Part shown: positions 1 through 5,458 of the stretch, piece by piece
Layout of the letters: every line of letters begins with the position of its first letter
Position numbering within the stretch: position 1 is the first letter of the stretch
Position numbers and translations under genes: made by a program
The notes under the pieces: model-generated
The model's input: the letters and a program-made list of their open reading frames with translations, nothing else
Database searches by the model: none
What the model was told of the DNA's origin: nothing
Origin: Flavobacteriaceae bacterium
Lineage (GTDB): Bacteria; Bacteroidota; Bacteroidia; Flavobacteriales; Flavobacteriaceae
Assembly: GCA_002693085.1 (NCBI GenBank)
Contig: NZOB01000083.1
Span: forward strand, 1-6,811
Length of the DNA stretch: 6,811 nt
Reading direction: 5' to 3'

Positions 1-189
1 TTTACTGGCTGCTTCTGTTTCTTTTGACCTTATTTCTGAACTTCCTCTTGTTCCCAGTTCTCCCCTAGTTAAATCAACTACACCTACCTTTTTACCATTA
101 TCAATAACTTTTAATAATGCACCTGAACAACCTAATTCAACATCATCAGGATGAGCACCAAAAGCTAAAAAATCAAGTTTATTTTCCAT
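1..189 (-). CDS. bshB1: BshB1, bacillithiol biosynthesis deacetylase (N-terminal part, runs off the left edge)
   Basis: This is the first 63 residues of a PIG-L/LmbE-type zinc-dependent deacetylase. In the bacillithiol pathway BshB1 removes the acetyl group from N-acetylglucosaminyl-malate, giving the amine to which BshC adds cysteine; it is a cytosolic enzyme. What is visible is diagnostic: the metal-binding motif AHPDDVELGC (residues 12-21, with H13, D15 and D16 as expected zinc and catalytic residues), followed by VDLTRGELGTRG (38-49), the phrase that separates BshB1 from other LmbE-family members. The ATG at 187-189 puts the HPDD motif at the usual distance from the N-terminus. The start overlaps the last 11 bases of the upstream trans-sulfuration gene, which suggests translational coupling. 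About three quarters of the protein lies outside the window, so its integrity cannot be judged. Confidence 0.93.
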   Translation of the reverse strand, partial: MENKLDFLAFGAHPDDVELGCSGALLKVIDNGKKVGVVDLTRGELGTRGSSEIRSKETEAASK

Positions 190-1330
190 TTTTAGTTAAT
201 GAATTATCTAAATCTAACATTAAATCTTCAAAGTCTTCAATACCAACTGAAAATCTGAGTAGATTGTCAGAAATTCCTAATCCTCTTCTTATATCAGGAT
301 CCATCTTCTTGTGTGAAGATAATGCAGGAGATGTTATAGTAGACTCAACACCTGCAAGACTCATTGTAGGTTTAATAATTTTTAAATCACTAACAAATTT
401 AATTGGATCTATACTTGAGTTTAATTCAAATGACAACATACCCCCAAAACCATGCATTTGAATTTTAGCAATATCATGATTTTTGTGGTTTTCTAAACCA
501 GGATAAAAGACTTTTGAAACAAAATTATGTTCTGATAAAAATTTTGCGAGATTTAAAGCATTATCATTTTGAGCATTAACTCTTATTTTTAGTGTTTTGA
601 TGCTTCTTTCTAACATCCATGCAGTATACTCACTAATATTTGATCCAAAATTCAAACCTGAACTTTTTATCACTTCAATTTTTTCTTTACTTCCACTTAC
701 AGATCCAGCAAGAATATCACTATGACCACCTAAATATTTTGTAGCACTATGAATAACTAAATCAATTCCTACATCAATTGGATTTTGATTAATAGGACTT
801 GCAAACGTATTGTCAATTACTGAAATAAGACGGTTACTTTTTGCAAAATCTGAAATTGAAGATAAATCAACTATGTTTAATAATGGATTACTGGGCGATT
901 CAACATAAATGACTTTTGAATTTTTTTTCAAAGAGGAATCTAATTTTTTCTTGTCATTGACATCAACATAAGAATGTTCTATTCCAAATTTTTTAAATTC
1001 AGTATTCACTAAATTGATTGTACCACCATATAAAGAGTCTTGAAGGATTACATGGTCTCCTTGTTTAAGTAATGAGAGCATTGTAGTTGCAATAGCACCA
1101 AGACCAGATCCAAAAAGTAGAGAAAGTTCTGCATTCTCTAAGTCAGAAATTTTTTTACAAACACCCATTTGGTTAGGTGTGTTAAAATACCTTGGGTAAA
1201 CATCACTTTTAATAAAATCATATGTTATAGATGGATATAATGGGGAAATATTTCCAAAATACTTCTCATCTACTAGATTTCCTGAATGAACACATTTTGT
1301 GCTTTTATTTTTGTTGTTGTTGTTCGACAT
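179..1330 (-). CDS. PLP-dependent trans-sulfuration enzyme (cystathionine gamma-synthase / gamma-lyase / methionine gamma-lyase family)
   Basis: A full-length (383 aa) Cys/Met-metabolism PLP enzyme, the usual size for the family. Members make or break C-S bonds in cystathionine, homocysteine, methionine or cysteine in the cytosol. Visible landmarks: YPRYFNTPN (45-53, phosphate-contacting Tyr/Arg segment from the neighbouring subunit), FGSGLGAI (73-80, PLP phosphate loop), Y101 (stacks on PLP), D173 in DNTFASP (pyridine nitrogen), K198 in SATKYLGGHSD (Schiff-base lysine), SLAGVES (324-330) and R359 in LLRFSVGIED (substrate carboxylate). All catalytic residues are present. The residue just before SLAGVES is Met323, where cystathionine-specific members carry Glu, so I do not assign an exact substrate. 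The N-terminus is Asn/Lys-rich, encoded by a short AAC repeat. It lies 7 bases after the peroxidase gene and overlaps bshB1, so a role in cysteine or homocysteine supply for bacillithiol is plausible but inferred. Confidence 0.93.
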   Translation of the reverse strand: MSNNNNKNKSTKCVHSGNLVDEKYFGNISPLYPSITYDFIKSDVYPRYFNTPNQMGVCKKISDLENAELSLLFGSGLGAIATTMLSLLKQGDHVILQDSLYGGTINLVNTEFKKFGIEHSYVDVNDKKKLDSSLKKNSKVIYVESPSNPLLNIVDLSSISDFAKSNRLISVIDNTFASPINQNPIDVGIDLVIHSATKYLGGHSDILAGSVSGSKEKIEVIKSSGLNFGSNISEYTAWMLERSIKTLKIRVNAQNDNALNLAKFLSEHNFVSKVFYPGLENHKNHDIAKIQMHGFGGMLSFELNSSIDPIKFVSDLKIIKPTMSLAGVESTITSPALSSHKKMDPDIRRGLGISDNLLRFSVGIEDFEDLMLDLDNSLTKNGK

Positions 1331-1337
1331 TTTAATT

Positions 1338-1889
1338 TTAGCTGCTGGTTATCCAATCAATAATTTTTTGATCCTCAGGTTTTGTTCTTGGCGAAATAAC
1401 TTTATGAATTGTTCCATCCTCATTGATTAAATATTTTTGAAAATTCCATGAGACAGATGAACTAATAACTCCATTTCTAGTTTTATCAGTTAAAAACTTA
1501 TAAATAGGATGCATTGATGATCCTCTAACAGATATTTTACTCATCATTGGAAAAGTTACACCATAATTTTCCTCACAAAAAGTTGCTATTTTTTCATTTG
1601 AGCCTGGTTCTTGCCACAAAAAATTATTTGCAGGGAATCCTATAATAATAAAATTATCATTTTTATACTTAGAATAGAGACTTTCCAAACCTTTGTATTG
1701 AGGTGTTAATCCACATTTAGATGCAGTATTAACAATCATAATTTTCTTACCCCTTAGCTTACTAAAGTCAAAGTCTTCACCATAAATATCTTTTACTGTG
1801 AAATCATATAGAGATTCTTCCATTGAGTTATTTTGCGAAAAGATACAACTAATGCTCATAAAAAAAGTGAGGATAAATAATTTATTCAT
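1338..1889 (-). CDS. Glutathione-peroxidase family protein (Cys type), probably exported
   Basis: 183 aa. A GPx-family thiol peroxidase, expected to reduce hydrogen peroxide or organic and lipid hydroperoxides. The catalytic tetrad is complete: C59 in NTASKCGLTP (a plain cysteine codon, not selenocysteine), Q93 in the FPANNFLWQEPG loop, and W148 and N149 in SWNFQKYL. C105 in FCEENYGVTFP sits 46 residues after C59, about where plant and insect thioredoxin-dependent GPx proteins keep the resolving cysteine, so I expect thioredoxin-like recycling rather than true glutathione use. Residues 1-19 (K3, then a hydrophobic run to about residue 18, ending CIFSQ) look like a signal peptide. C15 is a poor lipobox match, so cleavage by signal peptidase I is more likely than lipidation. 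That would place it in the periplasm. It starts 9 bases after clpS ends and stops 7 bases before the trans-sulfuration gene. Confidence 0.93.
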   Translation of the reverse strand: MNKLFILTFFMSISCIFSQNNSMEESLYDFTVKDIYGEDFDFSKLRGKKIMIVNTASKCGLTPQYKGLESLYSKYKNDNFIIIGFPANNFLWQEPGSNEKIATFCEENYGVTFPMMSKISVRGSSMHPIYKFLTDKTRNGVISSSVSWNFQKYLINEDGTIHKVISPRTKPEDQKIIDWITSS

Positions 1890-1898
1890 AATAAAACT

Positions 1899-2174
1899 TT
1901 AAATAATTTCAGCAGTTAAATTGGCTGCAGATAGCTTCTTTAACCTTGGTTTAAGGTCAAAAAGCGTACCAGATTTTACTGAGCACTTACCTTTATAGTG
2001 AACAATCAATGTGCATTGCTCAGCTTGCAGGGGTGTATGATCGCAAACATTTATTAAAGTTTCAATTACATGGTCAAAAGTATTGACATCATCGTTATAA
2101 AGAATTATTTGATGATGATCAGATTTAGACTGATCTGCTAATATTTCTTTTTGAGTTTTTTCTTTTATACTCAT
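1899..2174 (-). CDS. clpS: ClpS, ATP-dependent Clp protease adaptor
   Basis: 91 aa, standard ClpS size. ClpS binds proteins with bulky hydrophobic N-terminal residues (the bacterial N-degron pathway) and hands them to ClpA/ClpC with ClpP in the cytosol. The sequence shows the variable charged N-terminal tail (1-20), then LYNDDVNTFDHVI (25-37), whose N27-D28-D29 corresponds to the Asn/Asp that grip the substrate alpha-amino group, and H59 in TLIVHYKGK (55-63), the conserved pocket histidine. The second half (CSVKSGTLFDLKPRLKKL, 64-81) matches the beta strand and helix that finish the fold. A 41-base gap separates it from tpiA, the largest gap in the leftward string. That gap contains a self-palindromic TAAATTTA (2191-2198), which could be a weak -7 box, but I found no convincing upstream partner. 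The nearby ATG is the only sensible start. Confidence 0.95.
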   Translation of the reverse strand: MSIKEKTQKEILADQSKSDHHQIILYNDDVNTFDHVIETLINVCDHTPLQAEQCTLIVHYKGKCSVKSGTLFDLKPRLKKLSAANLTAEII

Positions 2175-2215
2175 AACCAGTTAGTTAGAGTAAATTTACG
2201 ATATTTTTAATATAG

Positions 2216-2968
2216 CTAAATTGAGTTTACTATTTCAACGAAATCTTGAGCATTGAGCGATGCACCACCAATTAAGCCTCCATCGACATCATCTTTACTA
2301 AATATATCTGATGCAGAATCAGGCTTAACACTTCCACCGTAAATTATCGATATATTATTTGAAAAATCTTCACCAAATCTTTCAGCAATATTTTTTCTAA
2401 TGAAAGCATGAATTTCTTGTGCTTGATCTGGCGATGCAGTTAATCCAGTACCAATAGCCCATACCGGTTCATATGCAATTATTAAGTTTTCGTAGTGTAT
2501 TTTGTCAATTTTAAAAATTGTGTTTTTTAGTTGTTGTTCAATAACATCAAAATGAAGATTATTTTCTCTGTCATTTAGGCTTTCACCAATGCAGAAAAAA
2601 ACTTTAAACCCTTCATCTAATGAATTAGAAAGTTTTTTAAGTAGTATCTCGTCAGTTTCGTGATAATATTCTCTTCTTTCAGAATGACCAATTAATACGC
2701 TATCTACACCAATACTTTTAAGCATTGATAAAGAAACCTCACCTGTATATGCTCCACTTTTATTTTCGTTTACATTTTGAGCTAAAACTTTAATTTTAGT
2801 TCCCTTACATTGATTAATTGATTCATTAAGAAAAGGAAATGAAGGTGATATAAAAATATCAGTATCATTCTCTTTATTTAATTTTAATTTAATTGCTTTA
2901 ATCAAATCATTCGACATGATTAAATCATTATTCATTTTCCAATTTCCAGCAACAACTTTTTTTCTCAT
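2216..2968 (-). CDS. tpiA: Triose-phosphate isomerase
   Basis: 250 aa, full length for TIM. It interconverts dihydroxyacetone phosphate and glyceraldehyde 3-phosphate in glycolysis and gluconeogenesis, as a cytosolic dimer of beta/alpha barrels. Every active-site element is present: N9 and K11 in AGNWKMN, AQN (63-65), H95 in IGHSERR (electrophile), E167 in AYEPVWAIGTG (catalytic base followed by flexible loop 6, about 168-178), YGGSVKP (210-216) and GGLIGGASL (230-238), which close over the substrate phosphate. The start ATG is only 2 bases after the permease stop and has no Shine-Dalgarno sequence (AAATAAAT precedes it), as is usual in Bacteroidota. tpiA near DUF1599, folP and clpS is a neighbourhood I know from this phylum. 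Nothing about the protein is unusual. Confidence 0.98.
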   Translation of the reverse strand: MRKKVVAGNWKMNNDLIMSNDLIKAIKLKLNKENDTDIFISPSFPFLNESINQCKGTKIKVLAQNVNENKSGAYTGEVSLSMLKSIGVDSVLIGHSERREYYHETDEILLKKLSNSLDEGFKVFFCIGESLNDRENNLHFDVIEQQLKNTIFKIDKIHYENLIIAYEPVWAIGTGLTASPDQAQEIHAFIRKNIAERFGEDFSNNISIIYGGSVKPDSASDIFSKDDVDGGLIGGASLNAQDFVEIVNSI

Positions 2969-2970
2969 AT

Positions 2971-4023
2971 TTATTTTATTCTCGGATCCAACAATTTATA
3001 AATTTCATCTACAAAGATATTAATAAGGATGAAAGAAAAACTAACAATTAGAACTGAACCAATTACAACTGGAACATCTAATGTGTTTAGTGAGTTTACA
3101 ATTTCTTTACCCAAACCATTCCAACCAAAAATATATTCAACAAACACGGAACCTGCCAACAAACTAGCAAACCATCCAGATAATGCAGTAACAACTGGAT
3201 TTAAAGAATTTTTAATACAATGCTTATAAATAACTTCAAACGTAGATAAACCTTTAGCATATGCTGTTATGACATAATTTTTCTTTAAAACTTCAATTAA
3301 AGAGTTCCTCATCATCATACTTATAACTGCAATAGGTCGAATTCCTAATACAATAGATGGTAAAATTAAATTTTTAAGCTTCAATTGGTATTCATTTCCA
3401 AAATCATCAAGTTCATATAAACTACCAGTCATGTTTAGTCCTGTAATGTCGGAGAGCAAAAACCCAAATATCCATGCAAATATAATTGCACTAAAAAATG
3501 ATGGAACGCTCATACCAAGCGTACTTATTATTTGAATTAAATTATCCACAAAACTTCCTTTATTCAAAGCAGAAAAAATTCCCAAAATTAAACCAATAAC
3601 TATTGCTATTATAATAGATGAAACTGCTAATACAACTGTATTAGGAAATGTATTAGCTATTATTGAAGAGACTTTTACACCTCTTCTTTGATAAGATTCT
3701 CGTAGATAAGGAAACTTTAATACAATTGAAGTAGACTTTGTATTTATTAACTTAATATAATCATACTTATTGTCATCTAAAAAATTAAAATCTATTTCAT
3801 TTTTTGAATGGACTGAAATTATTGATAAATCATTCAGATAGTATAAATATTGTTTGTATACAGGCAAATCAAAGCCATATTTTTTATTGATAATTTTTAA
3901 TTGCTCCTCATTCTCATTTTGATCCATCATCATTCTAGCTGGATCTCCAGGTAAAACTTGAAATAAAAAAAATACAACAGTTATAACTCCAAAAAGGGTG
4001 AAGAAAATATTGAGAATTTTCAT
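2971..4023 (-). CDS. OppB/DppB-type ABC transporter permease (peptide/nickel importer family), lone subunit
   Basis: 350 aa inner-membrane permease of the binding-protein-dependent transport family. About six membrane segments are visible (roughly 5-23, 127-150, 162-190, 217-238, 275-298, 318-338). The N-terminal signature VLPGDPAR (23-30) is typical of OppB/DppB, as are the cytoplasmic EAA loop (about 250-276, containing AYAKGLS and KHCIKNSLNP), the segment EYIFGWNGLGKEI (296-308) and the C-terminal LLDPRIK. The periplasmic stretch between TM1 and TM2 is long (about 24-126) and includes an extra polar section (about 72-105) before YLRESYQRRGVKVSSII (106-122); from memory, Bacteroidota members share this enlarged loop. 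Such permeases normally pair with an OppC-type permease, one or two ATPases and a binding protein; none is in this window, so substrate and direction are unknown. Its ATG overlaps the DUF1599 stop by 4 bases (ATGA), indicating coupled translation. Confidence 0.93.
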   Translation of the reverse strand: MKILNIFFTLFGVITVVFFLFQVLPGDPARMMMDQNENEEQLKIINKKYGFDLPVYKQYLYYLNDLSIISVHSKNEIDFNFLDDNKYDYIKLINTKSTSIVLKFPYLRESYQRRGVKVSSIIANTFPNTVVLAVSSIIIAIVIGLILGIFSALNKGSFVDNLIQIISTLGMSVPSFFSAIIFAWIFGFLLSDITGLNMTGSLYELDDFGNEYQLKLKNLILPSIVLGIRPIAVISMMMRNSLIEVLKKNYVITAYAKGLSTFEVIYKHCIKNSLNPVVTALSGWFASLLAGSVFVEYIFGWNGLGKEIVNSLNTLDVPVVIGSVLIVSFSFILINIFVDEIYKLLDPRIK

Positions 4024-4565
4024 TCCTTAGTATCTTGCAAATGAATTAAAGCAAATACAGAATAGTTAATGATGTCATGGTAATTAGCATCGACTCCTTC
4101 ACTTACAATTGTTTTACCATGATTATCTTCAATTTGCTTCACTCTAAGGAGTTTTTGAATAATTAAATCAGTTAGAGAACTGATTCTCATATCCTTCCAT
4201 GCCTCTCCATAATCATGATTTTTTTTCAACATTAAATCTTTAACAATTTTTACCTGATTATTAAAGGCATCAGTAGCTTGACTAATATTCATATCTGGGT
4301 CATCAGATACACCTTTTTCAATTTGAATAAGGGCCATAATTGAGTAATTAATTATTCCAATAAATTCTGGTTCTTGCCCCTCATCTATTTTTTTTTCTTT
4401 ATTGATTTGAAGACTTCTTATTCTTTGAGCTTTTATAAAAATTTGATCAGTAAGCGAAGATAATCTTAAAATCCTCCATGCACTACCATAATCTTTCATT
4501 TTACTTGAAAATGTATTTACACATTTTAAAATAATTTCATCAAAAAGATTTGCTGTACTATTCAC
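4020..4565 (-). CDS. DUF1599 protein with two tandem repeats (nucleotide-modification-associated domain family)
   Basis: 181 aa, function unproven. It is built of two similar, probably all-alpha halves. Shared landmarks occur in the same order about 93 residues apart: DYG at 25-27 and 118-120, AW at 29-30 and 122-123, SSLTD at 36-40 and 129-133, INYS at 72-75 and 166-169 followed by an ALI segment. This is the tandem arrangement I know for Bacteroidota DUF1599 proteins; single-domain relatives occur in phages, and the family is described as nucleotide-modification associated. There is no signal peptide or membrane segment, so it should be cytosolic. The start is GTG (4563-4565): a stop codon lies three codons upstream and the next ATG (M23) would cut into the first repeat. 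It is the first gene of the leftward string, divergent from folP, and its TGA stop overlaps the permease ATG. A nucleotide or pterin phosphohydrolase role is only a guess. Confidence 0.9.
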   Translation of the reverse strand: MNSTANLFDEIILKCVNTFSSKMKDYGSAWRILRLSSLTDQIFIKAQRIRSLQINKEKKIDEGQEPEFIGIINYSIMALIQIEKGVSDDPDMNISQATDAFNNQVKIVKDLMLKKNHDYGEAWKDMRISSLTDLIIQKLLRVKQIEDNHGKTIVSEGVDANYHDIINYSVFALIHLQDTKE

Positions 4566-4579
4566 AAAGAATTTTTATG

Positions 4580-4598
4580 TAAATTTCGAACAAATTTA
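4580..4598. promoter_or_regulatory. Small inverted repeat (TAAATTT-5-AAATTTA), possible operator between DUF1599 and folP
   Basis: Two perfect 7-base inverted arms (4580-4586 and 4592-4598) flank the spacer CGAAC, with centres about 12 bases apart. The right arm overlaps the candidate -7 box of the leftward promoter, so a protein bound here could control that promoter and perhaps folP. The arms are purely A/T and AAATTT is itself palindromic, so chance is a real alternative in this base composition. Confidence 0.25.
4591..4598 (-). promoter_or_regulatory. Candidate Bacteroidota -7 promoter element for the leftward operon
   Basis: Read on the minus strand, this is TAAATTTG, an exact match to the TAnnTTTG -7 box of Bacteroidota primary-sigma promoters. 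It ends 25 bases before the GTG start of the DUF1599 gene, leaving a 5' leader of about 20 bases. The expected -33 box (TTTG or TTG about 19-21 bases upstream) is poor; only an AGTTAA-like stretch is there. The position, in the only divergent intergenic gap of the window, supports the call more than the match itself, since such words occur by chance in AT-rich DNA. Confidence 0.45.
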
Positions 4599-4623
4599 TC
4601 TAATATACTAATCCATTTAACTA

Positions 4624-5445
4624 ATGAATATTAACATACGTGGTAATCTTTATGATTTAAGTTCACCAAAAATCATGGGTATACTTAATGTTACACCCGA
4701 TTCATTCTATGATGGAGGAAAACATAAAAGTTTAAAAGAAATTTTAAACCGTGTTGAAAAAATGATTGAAGATGGAATGGACATTCTTGATGTTGGGGGT
4801 TATAGTTCAAGACCTGGTGCAAATGATATAACAGTTGATGAGGAACTTAACAGAGTTATTCCGATCATTAAAGAATTAAAAAAAATCTTTCCAAAACTAA
4901 TTATTTCAATTGACACCTTCAGATCTTTGGTGGCTGAAAAATCACTTGATTGTGGAATTGATATAATCAATGATATTTCTTCAGGAATGTTAGATGATAA
5001 TATGTTTAATGTTATTGGTAATTATCAATGTCCATACATTATGATGCACATGCAAGGAAGCCCTCAAAATATGCAAGACAATCCCTGCTATGATAATCCA
5101 AGTAAAGAAATAATTAGTTTTTTAGCTAAAAGAGTTAAATCTGCGAGAGAAAAAAAAATAATTGATATAATTATAGATCCAGGTTTTGGTTTTGGAAAAT
5201 CAATTGAACATAATTTTGAAATATTAAGTAATCTTGAACATTTTTCAATGTTAGATCTTCCAATTTTAACGGGATTTTCAAGAAAATCAATGATTTTTAA
5301 AACACTTAATACTGATAAAGAAAATGCACTTAATGGAACATCTGTTCTTAACACAATAGCACTTGTGAAAGGAGTTAAAATTCTTAGAGTACATGATGTC
5401 AAGGAAGCTAAAGAATGTGTACTTTTATACAACAAAACCAAATAA
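4624..5445 (+). CDS. folP: Dihydropteroate synthase
   Basis: 273 aa, full length. It condenses 6-hydroxymethyl-7,8-dihydropterin diphosphate with p-aminobenzoate to give 7,8-dihydropteroate in folate synthesis; it is cytosolic and the target of sulfonamides. The TIM-barrel motifs appear in order: GILNVTPDSFYDGG (19-32, diphosphate-binding loop 1), DVGGYSSRPGA (56-66, loop 2, where p-aminobenzoate and sulfonamides bind), SIDTF (95-99), NDISSG (116-121, pterin contact), MHMQGSP (141-147), DPGFGFGK (185-192), GFSRKS (217-222, catalytic lysine K221) and RVHDV (255-259). Loop 2 reads SSRPGA, which I take as normal for Bacteroidota rather than a resistance change. The ATG lies 58 bases from the divergent DUF1599 start. 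The gene is followed after 13 bases by cdaA, and the folP-cdaA pairing is typical of this phylum. I saw no clear rightward promoter; TAATATAC (4601-4608) is the best but weak candidate. Confidence 0.98.
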   Translation: MNINIRGNLYDLSSPKIMGILNVTPDSFYDGGKHKSLKEILNRVEKMIEDGMDILDVGGYSSRPGANDITVDEELNRVIPIIKELKKIFPKLIISIDTFRSLVAEKSLDCGIDIINDISSGMLDDNMFNVIGNYQCPYIMMHMQGSPQNMQDNPCYDNPSKEIISFLAKRVKSAREKKIIDIIIDPGFGFGKSIEHNFEILSNLEHFSMLDLPILTGFSRKSMIFKTLNTDKENALNGTSVLNTIALVKGVKILRVHDVKEAKECVLLYNKTK

Positions 5446-5458
5446 TTATCTTTATACT

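Noticed and set aside
117..461. Open frame on the plus strand, 114 codons
   Set aside because: It lies antisense across bshB1 and the end of the trans-sulfuration gene, both of which have clear family motifs; its translation shows no recognisable domain.
1313..1324. Trinucleotide repeat (GTT)4, AAC on the coding strand, at the 5' end of the trans-sulfuration gene
   Set aside because: Four units encoding Asn3-Asn6 in a variable N-terminus. Unit changes would keep the frame, so it is unlikely to be a phase-variation switch; more likely drift in AT-rich DNA.
2191..2198. TAAATTTA upstream of clpS as a promoter -7 box
   Set aside because: One base off TAnnTTTG, only 16 bases from the ATG, and without a proper -33 box at 19-21 bases; not strong enough to list as a promoter.
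3029..3229. Open frame on the plus strand, 66 codons
   Set aside because: It is antisense to the C-terminal membrane segments of the permease; a shadow of that coding frame with no features of its own.
4601..4608. TAATATAC as the -7/-10 box for folP
   Set aside because: It does not fit TAnnTTTG and has no well-spaced -33 box; mentioned under folP only as the best weak candidate.
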